Assembly (NCBI GenBank): GCA_015663215.1
Contig: DQSP01000281.1
Coordinates: 1-6,657 of the forward strand
Length of the DNA stretch: 6,657 nucleotides
From: Sulfurimonas sp.
Lineage (GTDB): Bacteria; Campylobacterota; Campylobacteria; Campylobacterales; Sulfurimonadaceae
Direction: 5' to 3'
The notes below the pieces were generated by a model that was not told the origin of the DNA, made no database searches, and was given only the letters and a program-made list of their open reading frames with translations. Shown in pieces: positions 1-6,376 of this stretch. Position 1 is the first letter of the stretch. Every line of letters begins with the position of its first letter. The translations under genes were made by a program, and so were the position numbers.

Positions 1-1389
1 AATTATATTTCCCGGTGTTACAACTGCAGGACATAGTATCTGTTCATGTGCTTTGTCGAACTCTACAAAAGCGATAGGAAAACCTAAAAATCCACCAGCA
101 CCATATGTTGTGTAGTTTCCACTCTTTTCAATAGCTCGTCTCATTGTCTCAGATCTTACATCTAGACATAATGTAGCAGATGCAAGTGCTCTTTCTTGTT
201 TAGGTGTTTCTCCTAAGTCCATCTCATTTATAAAAGATTGTATATAAGTATCTTCAAGAGACTTCATCCAAATATATCCCTCTTCTTCTCGTAATGTTTC
301 CATTATTTTTGCAAGTTTTACAAGAGGTATTTCTGTGTTTTTAAGTATGTCACTTGAGAGATGAACCTGCTTTGCATCAAGGTGAAGTTCTTCTTGTACA
401 TATCTCTCTAAGATATTTTCATAGTTATCAGAATCTTCCATCGCATCAATATATTTTCCAGGTAAATTATACTTATATTTAATCATTTTAAGTACAACAT
501 ATGAAGCATTTAATAAAGAATAATCATGTAAGAGGTCAAAATTATTAATTTTTCTATGTTGTAAATATGCTAATTCATAATAGAGTCTAATAGCCATATA
601 GTCCATAAGAGACGAGGGATACTTTTGTTGTGAATAATACTCAGGATCTTCAGAGCGGTACTTAATGAAACCCGCCCAACCATGTAGCTTTAAAATATGT
701 GTTAATAGGTATCTTTCTTTGTTCATAACTCGAAGTTTTTCTAGTGCTTCTTCTACAAAAGTTGTAGAGTCATGAGCATAGTCAAAGTTTTCATAAAGTT
801 TAAAAGTTTCAAACATACCAAGTTCTCTGTTTGACATAGATACTGTTGTCTGTTCTTCATCTAAAAAACGTGATATATACTCTATGATACTTTTTTCAAT
901 GACCTCTTTATCATCACGATAAAAAAGAATATCATTAATCTCATATAGTGTCATATGTTTTGTTATCTGTTTTAACCATCTCTCTTTGTTATGGTATGAA
1001 AATTCATCATCAAGATATGCTATTAAATCTTCATCAACAGCATGGTCTTTAGAATCTGCACATTTTCTAAGCTCATTCCATTGAGGATTTACTTCAATAA
1101 GGCACTTCATAGCTAAGTCATAGTACTCCTCAAGTCCATCAACTTCAAGAATCTTTTTAAGGTTATCCTCTAAAATTTCGTGAGAGATTTTTCCTTCATT
1201 ATAAAACTTTAAATAGTAAGAAGGTTCCATATAAACCTTACCACCATATATTTTTTTTGCTTTATTGACCCCATCTCTAAAAGAGAGGTGTTCAAAACCT
1301 TTTAAAGGGTTGTGGTGAATAAACGATCCTATAGGCCAGTAGTGTGGAATATTTCTCTTAATTGCATCAAGTTTTTTTGCTATGCCCAT
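1..1389 (-). CDS. dabA: DabA, inorganic carbon transporter subunit (DUF2309), C-terminal part beyond window
   Basis: DabA is the soluble, zinc-binding, beta-carbonic-anhydrase-like half of the DAB inorganic carbon pump; with the membrane subunit DabB it is known to convert CO2 to trapped bicarbonate in the cytoplasm. The reading frame is open from an ATG at 1389 to base 1, giving 463 residues; the family usually has about 750-1050, so the C-terminal part, with the second pair of expected zinc/active-site residues (His and Cys), lies outside. Visible signatures are the N-terminal HHNPLKGFEHLSFRDG (about residues 25-40) and CLDVRSE at 408-414, which carries the first zinc Cys (C408) and the Asp/Arg pair (D410, R412), followed by a glycine-rich YGAGGFLGFP stretch. 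The ATG is preceded by AAGGAG (1398-1403 on the plus strand, complement) eight bases away. The gene overlaps the end of the upstream membrane gene by 10 bases, so translational coupling is likely. Family assignment is firm; substrate is by family knowledge. Confidence 0.93.
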   Translation of the reverse strand, partial: MGIAKKLDAIKRNIPHYWPIGSFIHHNPLKGFEHLSFRDGVNKAKKIYGGKVYMEPSYYLKFYNEGKISHEILEDNLKKILEVDGLEEYYDLAMKCLIEVNPQWNELRKCADSKDHAVDEDLIAYLDDEFSYHNKERWLKQITKHMTLYEINDILFYRDDKEVIEKSIIEYISRFLDEEQTTVSMSNRELGMFETFKLYENFDYAHDSTTFVEEALEKLRVMNKERYLLTHILKLHGWAGFIKYRSEDPEYYSQQKYPSSLMDYMAIRLYYELAYLQHRKINNFDLLHDYSLLNASYVVLKMIKYKYNLPGKYIDAMEDSDNYENILERYVQEELHLDAKQVHLSSDILKNTEIPLVKLAKIMETLREEEGYIWMKSLEDTYIQSFINEMDLGETPKQERALASATLCLDVRSETMRRAIEKSGNYTTYGAGGFLGFPIAFVEFDKAHEQILCPAVVTPGNII

Positions 1390-2135
1390 GTGAGTATCTC
1401 CTTCATTCCATAAATACTTAATAGTACGAGTGAAACTATTATGGCAAAATGAGTAATTTTTTCTTTAAAGTTTAAATCTACATAGTGAATGTTAGGATTT
1501 TTCTTTCCAAATATTGACCTCTCTAGCACTCTCATTGAAACGAGAAAATTTCCAGCATAAAGAGTAATAACTATTACTAACCATAAGGCATTTGCTTCAC
1601 TATTAAAAATATGTGTTAGAAAAAACAGAGAGTTAGGTAGCGGTGGATAGAGTCCAATAGTAATGAGGTATACTGTAATATGGATACCCACTAAAGGAGT
1701 AGCTAGTGTAATACCTCTAACATAAAGATAGTTTGCACTTCCATAATGCTTTTCATAAAAAGAAGCAATTGCATAGATACCAAGAAGTGATACAAGCAGT
1801 GATAAACTATAAAACGCACCATGCTCTTCAAAAAGGATGAAAAAAGGTGCATTAATAAAGATAAAGTAATAGCCTAGTTTATAGAAATTTGTCGTTTGTG
1901 TCGCACGGTATATGGAATATAGTGCCGTGAAAAATGAAACAAGTACAAAAGAGGTCATATACTCTCTATCAGTATAAAAAGAGAGTAAAACTCCAGTGAG
2001 TAAAAGAAATCCACTTACAATGAAAATAGCTTTTGCACTAAACTTGTTACTTTTTTCTAAAATAATAAAATATGGTACACCACCAGCTAGTAGTAAAAAT
2101 ATAATATTTAAAAATACAATATTATCAGTAGTCAT
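1380..2135 (-). CDS. Uncharacterised polytopic membrane protein between dabB and dabA
   Basis: I do not recognise a named family. The 251-residue product is very hydrophobic with about eight predicted membrane spans (roughly residues 6-26, 35-53, 59-77, 87-103, 107-126, 141-162, 182-204, 228-247) and a short polar stretch at 205-227. The segment 163-210, with YPPLPNSLFFLTHIF followed by a long span ending in RVLERSIFG, resembles in arrangement the late membrane helices of NuoM/ND4-type subunits (a P-x-LP turn, then a helix ending before a basic FG turn). A reduced antiporter-like subunit is therefore possible, but this is inference by eye. The ATG overlaps the dabB stop as ATGA, with AAGGA just upstream, and the gene's end overlaps dabA by 10 bases, so it is a full member of the dab operon. 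A role as a third subunit, assembly factor or gating partner of the DAB pump is plausible but unproven. Confidence 0.85.
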   Translation of the reverse strand: MTTDNIVFLNIIFLLLAGGVPYFIILEKSNKFSAKAIFIVSGFLLLTGVLLSFYTDREYMTSFVLVSFFTALYSIYRATQTTNFYKLGYYFIFINAPFFILFEEHGAFYSLSLLVSLLGIYAIASFYEKHYGSANYLYVRGITLATPLVGIHITVYLITIGLYPPLPNSLFFLTHIFNSEANALWLVIVITLYAGNFLVSMRVLERSIFGKKNPNIHYVDLNFKEKITHFAIIVSLVLLSIYGMKEILTWA

Positions 2136-3742
2136 AGTTTTCCTTTTTTAGAACTATTAAATATTTCAAAATAGTATCCTTCTTTAACAAGTAGCTTATA
2201 AAACGACCATTTAGATTTATTTGCTTTTTCTTTAGTTGATACTGGAGTCTTAAAGTGTTGCTTATATATAAATAGCCAACCAACAATCATCACAAAAGAT
2301 AAAACAACTAATGCACTTACTAAGGTTACATTGAGTGTTGCAGCTTTATAAAAGAGCAGAGAATCATGACCGTAAAGGAAATGTTCTAGTGAAAGACCAA
2401 TAAACTCATAAGTAAAGAGTACTAAAATAAATGAACTTACAATTCCAAAGATTGCTTTGATTGAATCAAACTTCGATACCTTAAAAAATGATAGAAAAAG
2501 TTGTGTCCCTGTAAGCCATGCAAAAGCTAAAATAACGATTGCAGCATTAAATCCAAAAAACTCTGGTGCAAGTAGCATTTTTATCCCAACAAATGCGACT
2601 ACGGGTACAATTGTAAAAACTGCAATGAGCTTAAATGTTTTACTGCTTTTAAATTTTGTATTTTCTTCTAAAAATGTCTTATGTGAAAGGCGTTCAGGAA
2701 TATTTGGATCTTTTCTTGCATATTTTATAATACTACCTGACTCTAAAAAGAGTGAAGCTTTAAAAATACCATGGACTATAAGGTGATAGATAGCGAGGCT
2801 AAATGCCCCTAAACCTATCTCCATTATCATATAACCCATTTGACCTACAGTTGAGTAACCAAGTGAGCGTTTAATGTCTGATACAACAAGCATAAGCATA
2901 GAAGCAAAGATTGCAGTAAAAAGACCAACAACAAAAGCGATGTTTAAAACCATCGGAGTAAGTATCAGTAAATATGCCATTTTGTTAAGTAGGATTCCAC
3001 CTACATTTACAACACCAGCATGCATAAGCCCTGATACTGGAGTAGGGGCTTCTGATGTGTACGGGAGCCATATATGAAAAGGTACGATAGCAGACTTCAT
3101 CATAGCTGCTAATAAATAGAGTAAGCCTACTGTAAGTACCATAGGGTCAGTAACTGGACTTTGAGACATGATTAACCATTTCTCTTTAAGTACTAATAAA
3201 TCAAAACTTCCAAAAGTTTGGTAAGTTAGGATAACAGCGAGTAGAAAAACAAAGTCTGCACCTTTATGAATGTACATAGTCCATCTTGCATTCTTAACAG
3301 CAGTTTTAGAACCTACATTAAATGAGACAAGAAGGTATAAACCAACACTCATAAGTTGCCATGCTAAAGCAAGAACAATAAGGTTATTACTCATAACAAG
3401 TAAATAGATAGATGCAAATATAAAGTTTAAAAGAATAAAAAATCTTTTGTATCCAGCCTCATCCCACATATATTTAGTTGCATACTTTCTGATAACCAGA
3501 CCTAGAATAGCAACATAAGGAACTAAAATTGCAGAGAGTTCGTTGTAAACTAGTAAACCATTAAATCCTATGATTTGAGTGTCGTTACTCATTACATAAT
3601 ATGTTCCATATAAACCTAGTAAAGCTATCATACTTGAGAGTACAATACTTATCTTGGGTATTAATTCTTTTTTATTTATAAAAAATAGCAAGAATGCTAT
3701 TATAATAGGTATACCCGGTATGAGTAATGTTAATTTTTCCAC
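2132..3742 (-). CDS. dabB: DabB, NuoL-like membrane subunit of the DAB inorganic carbon transporter
   Basis: A 536-residue proton-conducting-transporter family protein (complex I NuoL/Mrp antiporter superfamily) that would form the cation-driven membrane part of the DAB bicarbonate-accumulating pump. Visible family residues are the helix-7 lysine in KSAIVPFHIWLP (K216, H223, W225), the broken-helix signature APTPVSGLMHAG (232-243), and DIKRSLGYSTVGQMGYM (289-305), followed by H320, H324 and K328. At the position of the NuoL helix-5 WE pair this protein has W128-Q129, which argues against a true complex I subunit. Length is normal for DabB and shorter than NuoL, with no long lateral helix. The start is a GTG at 3742 with AGGAG five bases upstream; its first residues, MEKLTLLIPGIPI, match a usual NuoL-like opening. 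A longer frame to 3868 exists but its GTG lacks a ribosome binding site. First gene of the operon; the next gene starts inside its stop codon. Confidence 0.9.
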   Translation of the reverse strand: MEKLTLLIPGIPIIIAFLLFFINKKELIPKISIVLSSMIALLGLYGTYYVMSNDTQIIGFNGLLVYNELSAILVPYVAILGLVIRKYATKYMWDEAGYKRFFILLNFIFASIYLLVMSNNLIVLALAWQLMSVGLYLLVSFNVGSKTAVKNARWTMYIHKGADFVFLLAVILTYQTFGSFDLLVLKEKWLIMSQSPVTDPMVLTVGLLYLLAAMMKSAIVPFHIWLPYTSEAPTPVSGLMHAGVVNVGGILLNKMAYLLILTPMVLNIAFVVGLFTAIFASMLMLVVSDIKRSLGYSTVGQMGYMIMEIGLGAFSLAIYHLIVHGIFKASLFLESGSIIKYARKDPNIPERLSHKTFLEENTKFKSSKTFKLIAVFTIVPVVAFVGIKMLLAPEFFGFNAAIVILAFAWLTGTQLFLSFFKVSKFDSIKAIFGIVSSFILVLFTYEFIGLSLEHFLYGHDSLLFYKAATLNVTLVSALVVLSFVMIVGWLFIYKQHFKTPVSTKEKANKSKWSFYKLLVKEGYYFEIFNSSKKGKL

Positions 3743-3747
3743 TATAA

Positions 3748-3752
3748 CTCCT
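3748..3752 (-). promoter_or_regulatory. Ribosome binding site deciding the dabB GTG start
   Basis: AGGAG on the minus strand lies five bases before the GTG at 3742-3740. No comparable motif precedes the upstream in-frame GTG at 3868, so this site sets the dabB start and removes 42 residues from the longest possible frame. Confidence 0.8.
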
Positions 3753-3878
3753 GAAGTTACAAAATAAAGTATTAGACTTTTATCATTTATATTTTTAATA
3801 CAAGTTAAAGATATATATGAAATACTGAGAATAAAGCTAAAATTTAGCGATAACACCAAAAGTGTCACTGAGTAACAA

Positions 3879-3907
3879 ATAATGATAGACTAGTGTAAAG
3901 ATGTAAA
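3879..3907 (-). promoter_or_regulatory. Candidate promoter of the dab operon
   Basis: On the minus strand TTTACA (3907-3902) is separated by 17 bases from CATTAT (3884-3879); these match the sigma-70 consensus at 5/6 and 4/6 positions. Transcription would start near 3872 and leave a leader of about 130 bases before the dabB GTG. The -35 lies in the second copy of the tandem TGTAAAGA repeat, so a regulator bound there would affect it. The match is modest and AT-rich DNA gives chance hits. Confidence 0.35.
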
Positions 3908-3909
3908 GA
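3894..3909. repeat. Tandem 8-base direct repeat TGTAAAGA x2
   Basis: Two abutting perfect copies of TGTAAAGA occupy 3894-3901 and 3902-3909. The second copy overlaps the candidate -35 of the dab promoter and the first lies in its spacer. It is a possible operator half-site pair; no regulator can be named from sequence. Confidence 0.7.
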
Positions 3910-3967
3910 ATAACACTATTTCTAAAATAAAATATAAATTTGATATTAGTTGTTACACTTTGTAGCA

Positions 3968-3973
3968 TATAAT
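3968..3973 (+). promoter_or_regulatory. Perfect -10 box TATAAT, possible distal promoter of the oxidoreductase operon
   Basis: TATAAT matches consensus exactly. A TTGATA (5/6 to -35 consensus) lies upstream at 3940-3945, but the 22-base spacing is too long for standard use. Campylobacterota housekeeping promoters often lack a -35, so use is possible and would create a leader of about 240 bases before the delta gene. Chance occurrence in AT-rich DNA is a real alternative. Confidence 0.25.
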
Positions 3974-4148
3974 ATTTTAGCTTAAAAACATCATTAATTT
4001 TATTTTGTTAGATATGTTTAAAAGTAATAAATACAATAGGTAGAATCTATACTAAATTAATAAAAAAAGATTGTAATAGATTAAATTAAAGAGAAATAAA
4101 AGGTTTTTTGAGTAAAGTGCTACCCGAGAAACATAAATTATAGTTTAA

Positions 4149-4154
4149 TATACT
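4149..4154 (+). promoter_or_regulatory. Candidate proximal -10 box (TATACT) of the oxidoreductase operon
   Basis: TATACT differs from the -10 consensus at one position and lies 65 bases before the delta-subunit start, preceded by AT-rich DNA with T-tracts and no clear -35, as is usual in Campylobacterota. Transcription would begin near 4161. The TACTAAT direct repeat would then fall in the early leader. Confidence 0.3.
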
Positions 4155-4166
4155 ATTGTTAACTCT

Positions 4167-4191
4167 TACTAATCTAAGGGTTGATACTAAT
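4167..4191 (+). repeat. TACTAAT direct repeat in the delta-gene leader
   Basis: Two perfect TACTAAT copies (4167-4173 and 4185-4191) start 18 bases apart, just upstream of the ribosome binding site. They could be an operator or overlapping -10-like elements. The base composition makes chance recurrence possible. Confidence 0.35.
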
Positions 4192-4218
4192 GTTTAAGTC
4201 ATCATTAAGGAGTAAATA

Positions 4219-4443
4219 ATGTATTATGTAGCAAAAGTTAACGCTGATATGTGTGCTGAATATAAATGTAACACTTGTACTTTGTATTGTCCAGAGGCTA
4301 ATACGCTAATGTTCAATAAAGATGGTAACACATCATGGGTCGATGAAGATAGATGTAAGGGTTGTGCACTTTGTGTGTATGTATGTACTGATATGCTTGA
4401 TCGTAACTGTATCACTATGGAAATGGCTGGTCACGAAGGGTAG
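4219..4443 (+). CDS. porD: 2-oxoacid:ferredoxin oxidoreductase delta subunit (2x[4Fe-4S])
   Basis: This 74-residue ferredoxin-like protein is the electron-transfer delta subunit that passes electrons between ferredoxin and the thiamine-diphosphate centre of the oxidoreductase. Two cluster motifs are visible: C12-x4-C17-x2-C20-x3-C24-P and C46-x2-C49-x2-C52-x3-C56. The first has four residues instead of the usual two between its first cysteines, and in the second Thr57 replaces the usual proline. C64 is an extra cysteine. It is shorter than the roughly 100-130 residue delta subunits of the four-subunit Helicobacter-type enzyme. Start is the ATG at 4219 with TAAGGAGT (4206-4213) upstream. It leads the operon but is separated from the next gene by 147 bases. 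A free-standing dicluster ferredoxin is the main alternative; the context favours a subunit. The symbol assumes pyruvate as substrate. Confidence 0.82.
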   Translation: MYYVAKVNADMCAEYKCNTCTLYCPEANTLMFNKDGNTSWVDEDRCKGCALCVYVCTDMLDRNCITMEMAGHEG

Positions 4444-4590
4444 ACTCAGTTAAGTTGCACATATTGTGCATGTACATGTGGTTTAACTTATCTTAACTTA
4501 GCTTAGGATGAAGAGAACTACAATACGACAAAAATAAATCTATAGTTAATATTTAATTATATATAATGTAAAAAATTTATAGGAGAACTT
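4444..4590 (+). other. Structured gap between delta and epsilon genes
   Basis: The sequence after the delta stop can form an imperfect hairpin: TAAGTT (4451-4456) pairs with AACTTA (4485-4490), and CACAT (4458-4462) with ATGTG (4476-4480). A competing pairing is AGTTAAG (4448-4454) with CTTAACT (4492-4498), made possible by the repeat TTAACTTA at 4483-4490 and 4493-4500. A small perfect hairpin GCACA-TAT-TGTGC sits at 4457-4469. No T-run follows, so a classical Rho-independent terminator is unlikely; RNA processing, attenuation or mRNA stabilisation are possible. Confidence 0.5.
4562..4567 (+). promoter_or_regulatory. Candidate internal promoter -10 box (TATAAT) before the epsilon gene
   Basis: A consensus TATAAT lies in a very AT-rich tract 24 bases before the epsilon ATG, with no recognisable -35. 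Transcription would start near 4574, leaving a leader of about 17 bases that contains the AGGAG site (4581-4585). It could drive epsilon-alpha-beta separately from the delta gene. Confidence 0.33.
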
Positions 4591-5160
4591 ATGGCAAATC
4601 AAGGCCCCGCGTATTATTCACCGTATCCTACGGCAGTATATGAAGGTGTAATTACACCACCAGAAGGAAAAGCTTTATTACTTGAAGAAGTAGTAGACGA
4701 AGAAAAGGCAATGAGAGAAATTGCAAAGCAAATGTTAACTAAAGAAAATGCAACAATTTTCCCTGGACCACAGGTTCTATATAGTTATAGTGATGAAGCA
4801 AGAAGAAAAGCAACTCTAATCAAAGAGATGGCAGAAGTTCTTAATGCTAAAATGATTCCAATGTATGATTACAGACCAAAGTATCCTAAAATTGATGCTG
4901 AAATCGAAATCAATCCAAATCACCCGAACTTGACAATTTGGCATAACGATATTAAAGCAGCGATTTTCATCGGTGTTCACTGTCACTATGCTAATGTTGC
5001 ATTAAAAATGGTTAGATGTGAAACAGATTGTTATACAATTGCAATGTGTGCTCTTTCTGGACACGAAGATGCAATGGCAACAATTAGAGATCAACATGCT
5101 TCAGATCTTGAGCAGTTTATTAAAATAGCTCGTGAAGTAAAAGCAGAACTAAAATTATAA
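4591..5160 (+). CDS. porE: Oxidoreductase epsilon subunit, CO dehydrogenase beta/acetyl-CoA synthase epsilon (CdhB)-like
   Basis: The 189-residue product resembles the CdhB/CO_dh family, a Rossmann-like fold (DHS-type) subunit known from archaeal acetyl-CoA decarbonylase/synthase, and by context the epsilon subunit of five-subunit 2-oxoacid:ferredoxin oxidoreductases such as those of Hydrogenobacter. Evidence is the opening strand ATIFPGPQVLYSYS (54-67), the helix KATLIKEMAEVLNAKMIP (73-90), and the IKAAIFIGVHCHYANVALK core (121-139), where the family has an I-F-x-G...YAN..LK pattern. It lacks the GxGGQG motif of gamma subunits, so it is not gamma. Cysteines C131, C143, C147 and C153 with H130 and H132 form a noticeable cluster. 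The ATG at 4591 has AGGAGA at 4581-4586. The alpha gene starts 15 bases after its stop, so they are cotranscribed. Its biochemical role in these enzymes is not something I can state. The family assignment is by eye; the symbol follows the Hydrogenobacter naming. Confidence 0.7.
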   Translation: MANQGPAYYSPYPTAVYEGVITPPEGKALLLEEVVDEEKAMREIAKQMLTKENATIFPGPQVLYSYSDEARRKATLIKEMAEVLNAKMIPMYDYRPKYPKIDAEIEINPNHPNLTIWHNDIKAAIFIGVHCHYANVALKMVRCETDCYTIAMCALSGHEDAMATIRDQHASDLEQFIKIAREVKAELKL

Positions 5161-5175
5161 AAAAAGGAGAACTAT

Positions 5176-6375
5176 ATGGCAACAATTAAAGATATGACAG
5201 ACACACATAACTGGTCTGGACAGAAATTAGTTACAGCAGATCACATGCTTTTTGAAGCACCACGTGAAAAGCACTTCATGACTGGTTCTGAAGTTTTAAA
5301 AGAAGCGGTAAAAAGATGTACAGTAGATGCATCAGTATCTTACCCAATTACACCACAGTCAGAAGCGGCTCACCTTATTGGTGAGTTATGGGCTGAAGGT
5401 TATGTTGGTATGTACTTTAGAGGTGAAAATGAGTTCGGTGTTATGGCAGAGGTTGCAGGTTGTGCAATGGCTGGTGCTAGAACTATTACTACAACTTCAG
5501 GTCCTGGTACACTTAGAGCAATGGAAAACTTTCCACAATGGTCTGGTACAAGAATCCCTTGTCAACTGATCCTAATGGCTCGTGGTATTAACTCACCACT
5601 TACTATCCAACCGGATAACTTAGAAGTAACATTCATGTTAGAAACTGGTTGTATGATTTGGTATGCTGAAAATGTTCAAGAATTATTTGACATGAGTATT
5701 GCTGCATTTATCGTGGCCGAAAAGCCTGATGTTCATGTGCCTATCGTTACTGTTGTTGATGGTTTCTTTGTTTCTCACACACGTGAGTCTGTAATGTTAC
5801 CAGCTGATGATATCGCTCTTTTCCCTTATGAGCCTTACAAATCTCCATTACCTCCGATTGATTCTGAAACTCCTCCTGGACGTTTTTTAAGAGATCCATT
5901 TGTAATGAAGTCTAACTATATTTCTTATGCAACTCATGCTTCATGGCAGTGGGAAGTAAGATCTGCAGTTGAGCGTTCACGTAGATATGCTAAACATTTC
6001 CTTAAAGGTCTTGTTCATGTTACTGGAACTCCTGATGCTGAAATCGCATTTGTTACTTGTGGTACTGCTTCTCATCAAGCTAAAGAGGCTGAAAGAGAAC
6101 TGATGAAACTTGGAGTTAAATCTAAAGTTATCAAGCTTAGAACTATTAGACCATTTCCAAAAGAAGAACTTCTTAAAGAACTTGAAGGTGTTAAACACAT
6201 TTTCGTACCTGAGTTCAATGTTGTTGGTTGGTTAGAAAAAGAAGTAAAAACTGCTCTTCATAACAATCATACAGCTGAAATTGTTGGCGGACCTAGAGTT
6301 GCTGGTGGTATGAGTTTACCTGCTGAAGCAATTCTTAAAGAAGTATTTGAACACATTAACGTAGAAGGAAAATAA
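5176..6375 (+). CDS. porA: Pyruvate (or 2-oxoglutarate):ferredoxin oxidoreductase alpha subunit
   Basis: Alpha subunit of the thiamine-diphosphate and CoA-dependent enzyme that interconverts a 2-oxoacid with acyl-CoA plus CO2 using ferredoxin; in reductive TCA organisms it runs as a CO2-fixing carboxylase in the cytoplasm. The 399 residues show the pyrimidine-binding domain with YPITPQ (56-61), ENEFGVMAEVAGCAMAGAR (84-102), SGPGT (108-112), the VDGFFVSH motif (194-201) and the C-terminal domain ending with LRTIRPFP (321-328). VDGF-xx-SH and the length are PorA-like, while SGPGT replaces the TSSQGL loop usual in pyruvate enzymes and recalls KorA/VorA, so substrate choice is uncertain. About 35 residues precede the usual domain start. 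AAGGAG (5164-5169) supports the ATG at 5176. Codon use is rich in GGT, GCT and CGT, which fits high expression. The beta gene begins one base after its stop codon. Confidence 0.9.
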   Translation: MATIKDMTDTHNWSGQKLVTADHMLFEAPREKHFMTGSEVLKEAVKRCTVDASVSYPITPQSEAAHLIGELWAEGYVGMYFRGENEFGVMAEVAGCAMAGARTITTTSGPGTLRAMENFPQWSGTRIPCQLILMARGINSPLTIQPDNLEVTFMLETGCMIWYAENVQELFDMSIAAFIVAEKPDVHVPIVTVVDGFFVSHTRESVMLPADDIALFPYEPYKSPLPPIDSETPPGRFLRDPFVMKSNYISYATHASWQWEVRSAVERSRRYAKHFLKGLVHVTGTPDAEIAFVTCGTASHQAKEAERELMKLGVKSKVIKLRTIRPFPKEELLKELEGVKHIFVPEFNVVGWLEKEVKTALHNNHTAEIVGGPRVAGGMSLPAEAILKEVFEHINVEGK

Positions 6376-6376
6376 G

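Larger units (their letters stand above)
3743..4218. other. Divergent intergenic regulatory region between dabB and the oxidoreductase operon
   Basis: These 476 bases hold no supportable gene. The region is very AT-rich and must carry the promoters for both operons. It contains a perfect tandem repeat of TGTAAAGA (3894-3909), a 7-base inverted repeat AGTGTAA (3892-3898) / TTACACT (3953-3959), further GTGTTA/GTGTCA-like half-sites at 3851-3856, 3862-3867 and 3911-3916, and a TACTAAT direct repeat (4167-4173 and 4185-4191). No tRNA, terminator with a T-run, or transposon end was seen. Confidence 0.8.

Noticed and set aside
2457..2786. Plus-strand open frame of 109 aa opposite dabB
   Set aside because: Lies wholly antisense to a well-supported dabB, has no recognisable domain and no convincing ribosome binding site; a shadow frame.
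2874..3077. Plus-strand open frame of 67 aa opposite dabB
   Set aside because: Antisense to the conserved core motifs of dabB; explained by codon structure of the real gene.
2132..3742. Respiratory complex I subunit NuoL
   Set aside because: The neighbour is DabA, no other nuo genes are present, the length is short, and the helix-5 Glu of NuoL is a Gln here; DabB fits better.
3743..3868. Longer dabB reading frame starting at 3868
   Set aside because: Its GTG has no ribosome binding site and the added residues do not look like a NuoL-type N-terminus, whereas the internal GTG at 3742 has AGGAG five bases away.
4224..4415. Minus-strand open frame of 63 aa opposite the delta subunit
   Set aside because: The plus strand encodes two clear [4Fe-4S] motifs with a good ribosome binding site; the antisense frame has no features.
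4457..4469. Rho-independent terminator after the delta gene
   Set aside because: The perfect stem is only five base pairs and no T-run follows it; the downstream genes belong to the same complex.
4591..5160. Gamma subunit of the oxidoreductase
   Set aside because: Similar size, but no GxGGQG motif and the core resembles the CdhB/CO_dh family instead.
5327..5569. Plus-strand open frame of 80 aa inside the alpha gene
   Set aside because: Out-of-frame shadow over the conserved pyrimidine-binding domain.
5977..6198. Minus-strand open frame of 73 aa opposite the alpha gene
   Set aside because: Low-complexity Phe/Ser/Lys composition typical of an antisense frame in AT-rich DNA.
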